This document shows, piece by piece, positions 54,701 to 61,217 of a stretch of DNA of 64,000 nt. The translations under genes and the position numbers were made by a program. The stretch comes from Heterobilharzia americana (lineage: Eukaryota > Platyhelminthes > Trematoda > Strigeidida > Schistosomatidae), in contig OX104127.1 of NCBI GenBank assembly GCA_944470555.2, positions 153,961,776 through 154,025,775 on the forward strand, written 5' to 3'. The number at the start of each line of letters is the position of its first letter. The stretch's first letter is position 1. The notes under the pieces are model-generated. The model was given only the letters and a program-made list of their open reading frames with translations, did not search any database and was not told the DNA's origin.

Positions 54701-55679
54701 AATGATATAAGCTTATACAGCTATTAGGCCACCAATAACTTCATCGTTTGGGAGACATCAATCTTGTGTGTCAAATCTAAAGAAACCTCCGACGATGACC
54801 TACGGCCGGACAACTGTGACTAAATAAACCAGTGAATTACTAGGTTGAAGAGAGCTCAAAGCCTTGATAGCTCATTATCAGAGGGAACGTCTGACAATAG
54901 GGAATTTCAATGTAAAAAAGGAACACCAGCATTTATACTGATGTTGAACACAGTTACTACCAACAATTATCAATTTCGATGACTGATATGGAAATAAAAA
55001 TGCAACAGATCTACATAACCATGGAATAAATTCGAATAGGAAGCGATACAGGAAACTGAACCTACCCACATGATTGACTCGATTTGAACTTTGCGCATGA
55101 TTTTCCAAAATGTGATTTTTTCTAGTAAATTCGGATTGTCGGGACATATGATTCTATCAGGATAAGGAGGTCGAGGAAATTTGAGCGTCCCACATTCGTA
55201 TGCACTCATAGTGACTTCAGCTATGAATGGACCCTTAAAAAATCACTTTGAAGTACTAGGTAACTTACAAGATACAGAACAAATGTGTGTAAGCCCGTGC
55301 CGAATCCACATGAAGACAAAAATCCTAACCAAATCCACCAAGACCACCACAGAGAAGTGGATTTTATGCGATTAAACAGCTGAAAATTACAAAAAAAAAG
55401 GTTATGGCTCACTTCAGAATGAGGACCCTCTGAGTAGTCTAAGACAGTCAATATCAACACGAAAAAGGCAGCTACAATACATTTGTTTTTGTTTCGCACT
55501 ACGGTGAAACGTAGAAGTGCAAACTTAAACAGACACTCCATGAAGAAGTAGTACAAAGTAAGCATAGGCGATTTCCAAAACAGGAGCTGGTCACGTTCCA
55601 TTTTCTGTTTTGCTATTAACTCGGATTTTAGACGAACACCATTCTGTTTCTGATGTTTTACTTTTTGCTCTACATTCAT
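30615..55679 (-). CDS. VMP1: Vacuole membrane protein 1 (VMP1), 7 coding exons
   Basis: VMP1 is a multi-pass ER membrane protein of the DedA/VTT superfamily. In animals it scrambles lipids and is needed for autophagosome formation and ER contact sites. Minus-strand exons, all with GT-AG borders and matching phases, are 55,413-55,679, 55,269-55,379, 55,066-55,233, 52,324-52,551, 39,501-39,678, 31,608-31,701 and 30,615-30,773, giving about 401 residues (human 406). Landmarks: [13 protein letters not shown] (about residues 114-126), GELPPYFMA (about 188-196), [20 protein letters not shown] (259-278) and a C-terminal membrane segment near residue 360. Introns measure 33, 35, 2,514, 12,645, 7,799 and 834 nt. 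Exon 5 is one base short, so the frame closes only if a base is restored there. The start at 55,679 is chosen because it begins the conserved region; an in-frame ATG at 55,748 would add 23 residues. Confidence 0.9.
30774..31607 (-). other. VMP1 intron 6
   Basis: 834 nt, AT-rich; no repeat recognised. Confidence 0.6.
31608..31701 (-). CDS. VMP1: VMP1 exon 6
   Basis: It encodes [20 protein letters not shown] and ends NLHNKESGG, matching the SLQKPFQEYLEAQRQKLHHK block of animal VMP1. It is 94 nt; the first base completes the Gly codon split with exon 5. Acceptor TTATTCCTAG, donor GTGAGT. Confidence 0.85.
31880..32365 (-). repeat. Decayed non-LTR 3' part in VMP1 intron 5
   Basis: It aligns with 36,728-37,225: CATATCAGCACATCAAGTAA near 31,945, GGTATGGATACATCTGTGCC near 32,083, GGCTCAAACCAACAGTCGAA near 32,199. 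Same orientation as VMP1. Confidence 0.6.
32366..33225 (-). other. Unassigned intronic sequence (VMP1 intron 5)
   Basis: AT-rich sequence without recognisable repeats or exons. Confidence 0.35.
33226..33308 (+). repeat. Left arm of a 1.7-kb spaced inverted repeat
   Basis: AACATACATGATTTTATACATTG-type sequence and TAATAAAAGAATACAT match the reverse complement of 34,910-34,990. The RTE-like insertion at 33,307 interrupts this arm. Confidence 0.6.
33307..34302 (+). mobile_element. RTE-like element, 5'-truncated, best-preserved copy
   Basis: A 1-kb 3' part of an RTE/SR2-like element lies antisense in VMP1 intron 5. It is flanked by GAATACAT at 33,299-33,306 and 34,303-34,310, a target duplication. 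It ends in a TAA-rich tail after the ORF stop. 5' truncation is typical of target-primed reverse transcription. Confidence 0.85.
33321..34282 (+). pseudogene. RTE-like RT, 3' half, one frame break
   Basis: The first piece (33,321-33,566) has [20 protein letters not shown] and the catalytic [11 protein letters not shown]. The second (33,563-34,282, 239 residues) has [14 protein letters not shown] sequence, [18 protein letters not shown] and the C-terminal [13 protein letters not shown] and [12 protein letters not shown]. They overlap by 4 nt in different frames, so one indel near 33,560 separates them. A CAA run encodes [11 protein letters not shown]-terminal RT and endonuclease are missing. 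It serves here as the family reference for the copies at 6.9, 25.1 and 35.4 kb. Confidence 0.85.
34459..34718 (-). mobile_element. Sm-alpha-like SINE with hammerhead and inverted-repeat arms
   Basis: On the minus strand it runs arm, tRNA-like A box (TGGCTCGGTGGTGTAGTGGA), B box (GAGTTGGAATCC), hammerhead, opposite arm. The arms (34,459-34,504 and 34,673-34,718) are reverse complements over about 45 bp (GCTAGCAGTGGAATCCAGGA and its complement). The A/B boxes would form a Pol III promoter. It resembles the schistosome Sm-alpha SINE; in VMP1 intron 5, same strand as the gene. Confidence 0.75.
34480..34530 (-). ncRNA. Hammerhead ribozyme (Sm-alpha type)
   Basis: On the minus strand the core CTGACGA (34,521-34,515), stem II GTCC/GGAC, then GAAA. 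The predicted site is GTATC followed by CTGGAT, and CTGGAT pairs with ATCCAG before the core to give stem I. Stem III is very short, as in schistosome hammerheads, which often need dimers. Confidence 0.75.
34745..34850 (+). repeat. Shared ~80-bp module (copy 2)
   Basis: CATATGCCAA then GATCAATTCGGTCCA match 44,027-44,062 closely and 21,100-21,140 more weakly. It contains the short palindrome GACCGATCAATTCGGTC. Confidence 0.5.
34910..34998 (-). repeat. Right arm of the 1.7-kb spaced inverted repeat
   Basis: Its reverse complement contains ACATACATGATTTTGTATAC and GCAATAAAAGAATACAT, pairing with 33,226-33,308. The hammerhead SINE and module copy 2 lie between the arms. Confidence 0.6.
35375..35912 (+). 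mobile_element. RTE-like 3' end fragment, dead copy 2
   Basis: Near-identical to 25,274-25,737 over about 460 bp with the same 5-bp frame-breaking insertion and TAG stop. The flanks and tail differ from copy 1. The 75-codon ORF at 35,562-35,789 is the same out-of-frame artefact. Confidence 0.75.
36336..36510 (+). repeat. tRNA-derived SINE, family S, copy 1
   Basis: A box TGGCTCAGTGG (36,340) and B box GGATTCGAGCCCC (36,380) are followed by the body CAGGCAGCCAGGTGGTAAGT, CACTAGCCCTCA and TGCATGAATGTGCACAAG. The same body recurs reversed at 39.0, 46.2 and 54.3 kb. Confidence 0.65.
36728..37225 (-). mobile_element. Non-LTR 3' part, best copy, in VMP1 intron 5
   Basis: A minus-strand open piece (36,980-37,222) reads [36 protein letters not shown] and [20 protein letters not shown]. 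These are the C-terminal residues of a Perere/RTE-type non-LTR RT. The 3' UTR follows (about 36,900-36,740) and ends in an ATGATGATG-type tail. Confidence 0.75.
38000..38130 (+). repeat. Non-LTR 3' end scrap
   Basis: AAAGTGTGGCAACTTGAGCT and the next 40 bp match 30,017-30,080, a diverged form of the same 3' end. Only this end is present. Confidence 0.5.
38995..39160 (-). repeat. tRNA-derived SINE, family S, copy 2
   Basis: In reverse: tRNA-like half with TTGGTTAAGAG and a decayed B box, then GGGCAGCCAGGTAGTTC-type body and the GTGGATACGCACAAGGTGGC end. It aligns with 54,262-54,425. Confidence 0.55.
39501..39678 (-). CDS. VMP1: VMP1 exon 5 (about residues 259-318), one base missing
   Basis: It begins [20 protein letters not shown], then the frame shifts by one; the other frame continues [17 protein letters not shown] to ETLVELMG before GTGAGT. 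At the break the sequence reads CCATTTGGTC, where four Ts would restore the conserved FW. It is 178 nt; 179 fits the phases of exons 4 and 6. Either an assembly homopolymer error or a real inactivating deletion. Confidence 0.9.
40226..40346 (+). repeat. tRNA-like sequence with short inverted flanks
   Basis: A box TAGCTCAGTTGGTAGAGC (40,265) and B box AGTTCGAATCCC (40,309) are excellent, with a GAA triplet at the anticodon place. The acceptor, anticodon and T stems do not pair, so it is not a working tRNA. TGAAGTGAAA (40,229) and TTTTCACTTCA (40,333) flank it as an inverted repeat. Confidence 0.6.
40347..42523 (-). other. Unassigned intronic sequence (VMP1 intron 4)
   Basis: AT-rich. A 121-codon + strand ORF at 40,506-40,871 ([13 protein letters not shown]...) has no recognisable domain and no homologue among the elements here. 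Confidence 0.35.
42536..42703 (-). mobile_element. 168-bp non-LTR insertion with target duplication
   Basis: Only the 3' UTR of the 36.7-kb family is present, differing from 36,728-36,893 at about one base. CAAAGAAATAAT occurs on both sides (42,524-42,535 and 42,704-42,715), so this is a complete, severely 5'-truncated insertion. The tail is an ATGATGATG-type repeat. Confidence 0.85.
42716..44007 (-). other. Unassigned intronic sequence (VMP1 intron 4)
   Basis: No repeat or exon recognised. A 71-codon + ORF at 43,121-43,336 has no motif. Confidence 0.35.
44008..44085 (+). repeat. Shared ~80-bp module (copy 3)
   Basis: GTATCTGCATAGGAACCCAT, CATATGCCAA, GATCAATTCGATCCA and GAATTACAAGTATCG occur in the order seen at 21,084-21,165. 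It ends about 15 bp before the hammerhead element at 44.1 kb. Confidence 0.55.
44112..44407 (+). mobile_element. Inverted-repeat-flanked tRNA-like/hammerhead element
   Basis: The left arm (44,142-44,218) and right arm (44,342-44,410) are reverse complements over about 69 bp, apart from a 7-base insertion (AAACATG) and a couple of mismatches. Between them lie an A box (GTGGCTCAATGG, 44,228), B box (GGTTCGATCCC, 44,272) and a hammerhead. The arm sequence differs from that of the 34.5-kb element although the layout is the same. ATACCTCATTA occurs on both sides (44,101-44,111 and 44,408-44,418), a likely 11-bp target duplication. Confidence 0.8.
44302..44352 (+). ncRNA. Hammerhead ribozyme, second type
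   Basis: The core CTGAGGA (CUGANGA consensus), stem II GTCC/GGAC with a CATACTA loop, then GAAAC and GGCTGTC, a GUC cleavage site. CAATGC after the site pairs with GCACTG before the core with one mismatch (stem I); the same arm sequence GCATTG in the left repeat would pair perfectly. Confidence 0.75.
44421..45189 (-). other. Unassigned intronic sequence (VMP1 intron 4)
   Basis: AT-rich; nothing recognised. Confidence 0.35.
45190..45625 (-). repeat. Decayed non-LTR 3' part
   Basis: GCATCAACACATCAAGGTGG (45,217) and later blocks (ACTTCATAGATTCATATCAC, TTTTTCCATCCTGACCCAAC, GATTAGGTATGCGTAGCACA) follow the order of 36,780-37,190. The ORF at 45,601-45,789 starts in its edge and shows no domain. 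Confidence 0.5.
46183..46330 (-). repeat. tRNA-derived SINE, family S, copy 3
   Basis: Reverse orientation: the body block GGGCATCCAGGTAGTATCAT and GTGCACAAGGTTACTGGGT align with copies 1, 2 and 4. The tRNA-like half is poorly kept. Confidence 0.5.
46497..46813. repeat. Second large palindrome
   Basis: Arms 46,497-46,639 and 46,673-46,813 are reverse complements over about 142 bp with a 33-bp loop. The inner 65 bp are almost perfect (for example GCAGCTGAAATATACTGACG facing its complement); mismatches concentrate in the middle of each arm. No homology to the 11.6-kb palindrome beyond the plan. Confidence 0.85.
47690..47890 (+). repeat. Non-LTR 3' UTR fragment
   Basis: It ends TGCGTTGATATGAGGTGTGCC, then CCGTTACGCAGTAATGCC and GATGATGA, the + strand form of the 36.7-kb 3' end, preceded by its pyrimidine-rich UTR. 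Confidence 0.65.
48375..48665 (-). repeat. Decayed non-LTR C-terminal part
   Basis: ATGGTCTCAAGGACCCCAGC, CCAGACCAACAGTCAGGGAC and ACTTCAGTCGATGAAGCTGA follow the order of 37,000-37,210. No intact reading frame. Confidence 0.55.
48965..49790 (+). mobile_element. Decayed gypsy remnant of family A with old 3' LTR
   Basis: An RT/connection fragment ([30 protein letters not shown], 48,965-49,225) resembles element C near 59,350-59,540. At about 49,229 it jumps to the 3' UTR (GCAACAAGCACTGGACGGAAC), so RNase H and integrase are deleted. A diverged family-A LTR follows (about 49,466-49,790). It lies antisense in VMP1 intron 4. Confidence 0.7.
49791..52323 (-). other. Unassigned intronic sequence (VMP1 intron 4)
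   Basis: About 2.5 kb of AT-rich sequence in which I recognise no exon, RNA gene or repeat. Confidence 0.35.
52324..52551 (-). CDS. VMP1: VMP1 exon 4 (residues 183-258)
   Basis: It begins [20 protein letters not shown], the signature of the VMP1 VTT domain, then has an acidic linker ([15 protein letters not shown]) and the start of the next membrane helix ([11 protein letters not shown]). Borders are ATTTCAAG before and GTAAGT after; 228 nt, phase 0. Confidence 0.93.
52552..54261 (-). other. VMP1 intron 3, unassigned part
   Basis: AT-rich. Overlapping ORFs on both strands at 53,619-53,865 show no motif. Confidence 0.35.
54262..54425 (-). repeat. tRNA-derived SINE, family S, copy 4
   Basis: In reverse: GAGCTGTAGCTTATTGGTTT (A-box region) and GGTTTTGAAACCCGCCC (decayed B box), then GGACACCCAAGTGCTATC, CTCTCACAATAGGTGTG and ACGTGCACGTGGTTACT. 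The best-kept minus-strand copy. Confidence 0.6.
55066..55233 (-). CDS. VMP1: VMP1 exon 3 (residues 127-182)
   Basis: It encodes [20 protein letters not shown], matching the conserved lumenal loop (AYEC...F..PPYPD.IICP), and the amphipathic [13 protein letters not shown]. It is 168 nt and ends ATGTGG followed by GTAGGT. Confidence 0.9.
55234..55268 (-). other. VMP1 intron 2, 35 nt
   Basis: It runs GTAAGTTACC...TTTTTTAAG. It must be removed, because 35 nt breaks the frame between conserved blocks LHTFVLYL and GPFIAEVT. Confidence 0.85.
55269..55379 (-). CDS. VMP1: VMP1 exon 2 (residues 90-126)
   Basis: It encodes a Trp-rich membrane segment ([13 protein letters not shown]) and the highly conserved [13 protein letters not shown]. 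It is 111 nt, phase 0 at both ends. Confidence 0.88.
55380..55412 (-). other. VMP1 intron 1, 33 nt
   Basis: On the minus strand it runs GTGAGCC...TTTTCAG with a T9 tract. Removing it restores the animal VMP1 spacing between the EGPHSE and LFNRI blocks. It is a multiple of three and has no stop, so its retention would add 11 residues. Confidence 0.7.
55413..55679 (-). CDS. VMP1: VMP1 exon 1 (residues 1-89)
   Basis: It begins [14 protein letters not shown]. The N-terminal cytosolic stretch is Lys/Gln-rich, then [14 protein letters not shown] matches the conserved LWRQPLITLQYF-type block and [15 protein letters not shown] forms the first membrane segment. It ends at GGTCCTCATTCTGAA followed by GTGAGC. 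Upstream, TTTAATATTGTTTGTAG (about 55,742-55,726) looks like a splice acceptor, so a 5' UTR exon or a spliced-leader acceptor may lie there. Confidence 0.85.
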
Positions 55680-55860
55680 TGTGACCAATGAAACCAGAAT
55701 ACTGAGTCCGATGCTTGAAATTACTCTACAAACAATATTAAATTGCATTATATAGCGTTACATGAAATCAATGCGTGGACGGCCTTAAGATTTAGAACAT
55801 TTAAGTGTGGATGTCATGACCTACAGTCCTACAATGTCCAATGTCCGTCAAACGAACTTA
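55680..55860 (-). promoter_or_regulatory. VMP1 upstream flank
   Basis: Only about 180 bp separate the VMP1 ATG from the CR1-like 3' end at 55,861. It contains an in-frame upstream ATG (55,748) and a pyrimidine-AG acceptor-like site near 55,730. No TATA box is evident. Confidence 0.35.
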
Positions 55861-56640
55861 CATCCAATATCCAATATTGGTAGTAAGAGCGTAGAAAACT
55901 GATAGTTTTTTTATCTCTCGCGTCTAGTCCTTAAGGCTTGGTTCGAGTTTTTCGAGTCAATCCTGCAGTGGATGAGGAAATACCCTCTGCTTTCTTGCTT
56001 TTAGCCTCGGAGAGGTGGATGTTTTGTGGGTTAGTAAGTTGGAATTTGTAGCGCGATTGAGGAGTTATGAGTTGCTGGAAAGTTTAGGGGACTGTAGTGA
56101 CTCCTTTCTGTGTAGGTGCCTGGAAGAGAATAGTAAGGTAGTGGTAAAAGAATGAAGAGCGAATAAAAAAGAGGAAAAACAATAATAGTAATATAGGGAA
56201 GGGAAAAGGGAAGGAGAAGAAAAGGAGGGGCGAAAAGAGAAATGAGAACGAAAGAAAAGTACTTGGGAATCGCTCGAATGGCAGCGTGAGTTTCCTTCCT
56301 ACAGGAGGATTGTTAGGTGATGTGGGTGTATTAAGGAGAGAGACAGTGAGTGGTAGTTAGGAGGGAGTTGGGGGCTACTGAGGTTGGTGACTACCTGAGT
56401 ACGTCCATGGTAGTCCATGCGAGGTGACATAACTGTCTAATCGCCTCTTGAATGAGTCGATTGAGGGAGCTATAACGACGTGTCGCGGCAAGGCATTCCA
56501 TAAAGCACATACTCTTAGGGAGAAAAATTTGGACCTGAGTATGGTGTTGGCTCTCTGGTGGGCTATCTTAATGGGGTTTCCTCGTGAAGACCTGGTCGGT
56601 GTCGTAGCGAGCCGGTGTGGATCTTGTGTCAGTGCCACGT
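55861..56640 (-). mobile_element. CR1-like 3' end, reversed
   Basis: The minus-strand ORF (56,375-56,638) reads SSRGNPIKIAHQRANTILRS, then ALWNALPRHVVIAPSIDSFK, the C-terminus of the same family as 1-2,586, with the purine-rich complement of the same 3' UTR and an ATTGGAT-type end at 55,861-55,880. It ends head-on about 180 bp before the VMP1 start. Confidence 0.75.
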
Positions 56641-57030
56641 TGGGCTTGGAAGGGTGAGCTCAAAAGCTCGGCAATCTCTAGACTGCCGACAAAACACAAT
56701 AACCAATATCACTAGTGTCAGTACAGGAGTCTCGTTTTTTTTACTATCGCTTCTAGGTCTTGAAGCTCCGTTCTTTTCGTTCAATCCTACTCCATCTGCG
56801 GTTGCCGAAGTGTTTATGTTATTCTTGCTTATAGCTTTGGAGACAGTGAAAGTCGTTTTGAAGTCATTTTTCCTGCAAATTGAGGCTTGTATTGTATTTG
56901 GCAGGCAACGGAGATGCTGATGTATTAGGCAATTCCAATTCCTGTTTTTGGAAGTACCTGCGAGTAAACACCATGCGCTACTTAAAAAGTGCCGGAAACA
57001 GGGCGAATGGGAATGAGAAAAAGAGTGTGG
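56641..57030 (-). other. Unassigned, possibly more of the CR1-like element
   Basis: A 141-codon minus-strand ORF (56,629-57,054) runs through it, with SHSPCFRHFLSSAWCLLAG and a Lys/Asn-rich part. No recognisable domain; perhaps a fragment of a first ORF joined by deletion to the C-terminus. Confidence 0.25.
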
Positions 57031-57366
57031 TGCCGTAAACTTTCCCGAAATCAAAGCCTAGGGTTCGACGACATTCAACATCGTTGCTGACCTTGAGAGT
57101 TTAACTAGACTCGTTAAGCTGAAGACACCCGGTCAAGCATCCTCGCCATTTGGCATGCTGTCGTGTTACGTTGCACTGCTCGTATTCGACTCTCTAGCCA
57201 GTTAGTTGGAACGCATCGGTATCTTGGCACAACCACCCAAATATACTATTCCATCCTACTGCGCTATGGTGTTCTTGCTTGGTCTCGTATTCGTGGACAT
57301 ATAACGAGTCCGAATAATTAGTGATTGGTCTTTGCGTCTGTCGATTTCGCACCAGAACAATTCCTA
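57031..57366 (+). repeat. 5' LTR of element C
   Basis: Family-A LTR with a damaged first 15 bp (TGCCGTAAACTTTCCC in place of TGTAGCGTCACACACTTCCC). TATA position reads GACATATAAC. Confidence 0.8.
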
Positions 57367-57369
57367 AAT

Positions 57370-57387
57370 TGGTAAGCCCGACGTGAT
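57370..57387 (+). promoter_or_regulatory. tRNA-Trp-type primer binding site of element C
   Basis: TGGTAAGCCCGACGTGAT, one change from element A. The second partial site (CTGGTGAGCC, about 57,419) is also kept. Confidence 0.65.
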
Positions 57388-57493
57388 CACATATCCCGAC
57401 CAATAGCAAATATTGAACTGGTGAGCCTGTTCCATTTAATATTTGTATATTGTTTTCATTTAGATAACGTTTATATATCTGTTTACTACATTT

Positions 57494-58330
57494 TCTCGTA
57501 TCCGACCACACTCCCAAGCTTATCCTCATTTAGCTGACTACAAACATGATCCAACTCGTGTTATATCGGCCAGACAATGTGGAAACATGGTTTCTGTATA
57601 CCAAGGCAGATTCTTGAGAACGGCGTCTGAGATCCTCATTCTCGATTTCCTGCCGTCACATGTTCACTACCAAGGGAATTAAACAGGCATGTTACAGCAC
57701 ATATGTTTGGTCCTGAAGTAAGTGATCCCTATGCACTTCTAAAGGCCGCTTTGTTGAAGAAAAGCGATCTCACAGATCGCCAACGTCTAGACGAATTGCT
57801 TCGTAACATCGAGCTAGGCAGCCACTCAGCTACTGAAGTCCTCGCACGCATGCGAGAAGTAATGGGCGCGCGAACATTCAACAATGGCCTTTTCCGAGAA
57901 CTATTTCTCTCAAAACTACCACAACCGGTGCAAACCGTGTTGGTGACACTGCAGTCAGTCCCACTCGACGACCTGGCAGCCTCAGCAGATAAAATACTGG
58001 AGATATCTAGCAGACCCGTCTCCAACGTATGTTCTGTCTGCAACAAACCAGAGCGCCAGGATTCAGAGGTGACCAAGTTGTGCAACTCTGTGAAACGGTT
58101 GCTACGATCTCGAAGTCCTAGTTCACGTAGGACTCCACAGAAAAGCGTCTTAGTGCATCGCAGCAACTAGCGTGGTTTCCCCAAGACTAAACCTAATGAG
58201 GTAGAAAATGCCAAATGGTGCTGGTTTCATAATACTTACGGAGACGAAGCCAAAAATCGCCGGAGACCACGCAGTTTTAGCAAGGACACAAACTCGGGAA
58301 ACGGCCACGCTGGCATGTGTTCACGGCAAC
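57494..58330 (+). pseudogene. Gypsy gag, broken (element C)
   Basis: The start codon is lost (CTCGTATCC where element A has CTCATGTCC). The longest open piece (57,703-58,170) has RQRLDELLRNIELGS, MGARTFNNGLFRELFLSKLP and PQPVQTVLVTLQSVPLDDLA, nearly as in element A. The CHCC finger region is degraded near 58,220-58,270. Confidence 0.8.
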
Positions 58331-59546
58331 TGTAGCCGGCGAAAACAGCCGTCTGATATACGTCACCGATATGAAGGCGAAAGTTCGCTACCTCATCGGC
58401 ACTGGAGCAGAAGTTAGCGTTCTTCCCGCACCCACAAAGAAGCGTCATCGTGACCCAACCATCAGTCTCCAAGCTGCTAACAGCAAGGTGGTCGCGGCAT
58501 TGGGAGACGGTGCGCCTACCCCAGCCTAGGTTTACTCTAACCCATTCATAGGATTTTCCTCCTGGCTGACTTTTCTGCGCCCATCATTGGCACAGATTTG
58601 CTAAACCATCACTATTGCTAGTCGTCAGCGACTGGTAGACAACAACACAAAGTCATCTATTGGTGGGACCACCTACGTAGGTCCGAGTTTAGCCATCTTC
58701 GGAAACAAACAACCAGGTGACGTGTCCTGTCATGCAATGTTGGAGAAATATCCAGAGTTACGACAGCCGACGCACACTCTTCCATGCGTAACCAGCAATG
58801 CTATGCACCACGTCACAACCACATGTTCAGCTGTGAAACTCGGAGCACTCCTTCTATACCCTCATGAGCTGAAAATGTCGAAAAGTGAAATCAACCACAT
58901 GCTCGAACTGAGCATTGTCAACCCGTCAAACAGTCCTTTGGCATCACCATTACACGTAGTTTCTAAAAAGGACAGCAACGATTGGCCTCCAACCAGTGAT
59001 TACCAAAAGCTTAACGCGAAAGCAGCGCCGGACTGCCACCCGATACCCCAAGTTTATGACCTGAATGCGACGTTATGCAGAATGGACATTTTCTCCCAAG
59101 CCGATCTGATCAAATCGCATAATCGGATAACCATGGCAGCAGAAGATGTCGCAAAAACAGCCATTATTACTCATTTTTGTTTGTTTGAATTCCCACCCAT
59201 GCCATTTGGTCTTCGGAATGCAGCGCAAACAATCCAACGCTTCATGTGTGATGTCTTCCATGGTTTAAACTTTGTCCGCGCCAACATCGATGACTGTCCC
59301 ATTGCCAGCCCAGATGAGAAAACTCAGCCTGAATACTTGGGCCTCGTGTTAGAAAGGGTGAAAAAACATGGCATCACAGTCAACTTGCAGAAGTGCGAAA
59401 TAGGAGTTGAATCACTCAGCTCCCTGGGGCATACCATTAACAACAAAGGTATGGGCCCACTGAGAGATAACGTGGCTCCTATCACGAACTATCCAGAGCC
59501 GACCACTGTGAAGTGGCTCCGCACTTTCAGTGGCCTGGTAAGTTAG
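58317..59546 (+). pseudogene. Gypsy pol: protease and RT, broken (element C)
   Basis: The protease active site is changed (YLIGTGAEVSVLP; the catalytic Asp is Gly). The RT ORF (58,722-59,546, 274 residues) keeps [36 protein letters not shown] and KHGITVNLQKCEIG. The catalytic box reads RANIDDCPIAS where element B has YLDD, and motif A reads FSQADLIKSH. So both enzymes are inactive. Confidence 0.85.
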
Positions 59547-59579
59547 TACCGAAGGTTTATCCCCAACTGTGCCTCTGTC

Positions 59580-60071
59580 ATGAGACCACTAACAGATCTA
59601 CTTCGAGAGGCAACGAAGTACGTTACTCTGGATAACGTGGCTAGACTTGCTTTTTCTAAAGTCAAGGAAGTCATTTCAAACGCAACCATGCTTATGCATC
59701 ACGACCCCAATGCTCCTTTGGGCATTGCTGTTGATGCATCTGACTCAGCAGTTTTGCAACAGTTGACTGACAACCAGTGGCAACCGTTAGCCCTTTCCTC
59801 GAGGCAGCTGCAACAGGCAGAAACAAGATACAGTACATTTGGTAGGGAACTACAAGCTACGTACTGTTCTGTACGCCATTTTCGACATTCGGCGGAAAGT
59901 CGTGGTTTCATTATTTTCAGAGGCCACAAACCGTCAACCTTCTCTCTCAGCTCAGGATCTGACCAACAACCCCCCCGTGAGTCGCGACAACTGGATTACA
60001 TTGCCCAGTTCACGTCAGACATCCACCACATTTCTGGAGCAAATAACTCCGTAGCCGATGCACTATCTTGA
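59580..60071 (+). pseudogene. Gypsy RNase H, damaged (element C)
   Basis: It is open for 163 residues: GIAVDASDSAVLQQL, ETRYSTFGRELQATY, IIFRGHKPSTF (family FTDHKP; Asp replaced by Gly) and SVADALS before a TGA. Confidence 0.8.
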
Positions 60072-60155
60072 ATAGCTTCGATAAGCCATATCGAAGACGT
60101 TGATCTCGTTGAACTCGCTTGGCGTCGAGAGGAAGACCTTGAGCTGCATCATAGG

Positions 60156-61217
60156 TTGTCGTCCACAACTCTCAAGCTACGATTGTGTTCAGCGGGATCG
60201 GAGAAGAAAGCAATTTTGTGCAATGTCTCTGCTAGTCAACCACGCCCAATAGTTCCGAAGAGATGTCGACGCGACGTCTTCAGTACGTTGCACAAACCAT
60301 CCCATCCAGGTGTACGAGCCGCCATCAGACTTATTGCACAACGTTTCTTCTGGCCGAGAATGAAAAAATACGTTGATGAATGAGCCCAGTCATGCTTGGC
60401 CTGTCAGAAGTGCAAAGGTACACGACACACGGAAAGCCCTTTGGGTTATTTTCTAGCCCCAGACATGCGTTTCGACTACGTCCAGATCGACATCGTAGCA
60501 CCTCCACCGGAATCCAATGGATGTACCCACCTTTCCACTTGTGTGGATCGCTTCACACGATGGCCGGAAGCAGTACCTATTAAGGATACTACTGCTGAAC
60601 AGTAGCCAGTGTTTTCGTGGAAAGATGGATCGCGAACTTCGGATGTCCATCTTACGTAAAAACCGACCGTGGGCGCCAATTCGAGTGTAGGCTATTTCCC
60701 TCTCCAACTGGGGTTTTTGGTTGCACTCTGTTCCGAACAACAGCCTACCATCCAGAGACGAATGGCATGGTAGAGCGTTTCCGTCGACAGATGTTTACGA
60801 CAGGGCATCTTACATGACTAGGCTTACAAACGCAATGCGTCCGGCTAGGCCTCCTCTTGTTAGACATCGAACAACTGATGTCTTCGTTCACCCAGTTTGC
60901 AAAACACACCACACGTGTTCATTCGCCACGACGCCGTTCGTCGACCACTTGAACCACCTCACGATAGACCATTCAGAGTGATCAAGTGGCACGAGAAGTT
61001 CTATATAATTGAGCGAAACAGACGTGAAGATACTGTTAGTATCGATCGTTTGAAACCAGCTTATTTCGAAGTGACACGTCAGCTCGCCATAGCCGACCGG
61101 CGAATAGCCCAAGTATCGAAATTCTTGACGATGTGCCTGGTTATGCACAGTTACAACAACCATCGGCGCAACAGAAAACACGATCAGGTGGAACCGTCAG
61201 GTTCCTGGAGTACTTGA
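60156..61217 (+). pseudogene. Gypsy integrase, broken into several frames (element C)
   Basis: The H2C2 finger (LHKPSHPGVRAAIRLIAQRF, then CLACQKCKGTRH) is followed by the catalytic core: FDYVQIDIVAPPPESNG (first Asp), VKTDRGRQFECRLF (second Asp) and YHPETNGMVERF (region of the Glu). The C-terminal part reads HDAVRRPLEPPHDRPFRVIK and EDTVSIDRLKPAYFEV. Stops near 60,382 and 60,603 and frameshifts split it. This is the fullest integrase in the window. Confidence 0.8.

Noticed and set aside
55221..55748. A single-exon 175-residue reading for the VMP1 N-terminus
   Set aside because: It reads through a 33-nt and into a 35-nt intron with GT-AG borders; removing both restores alignment with animal VMP1.
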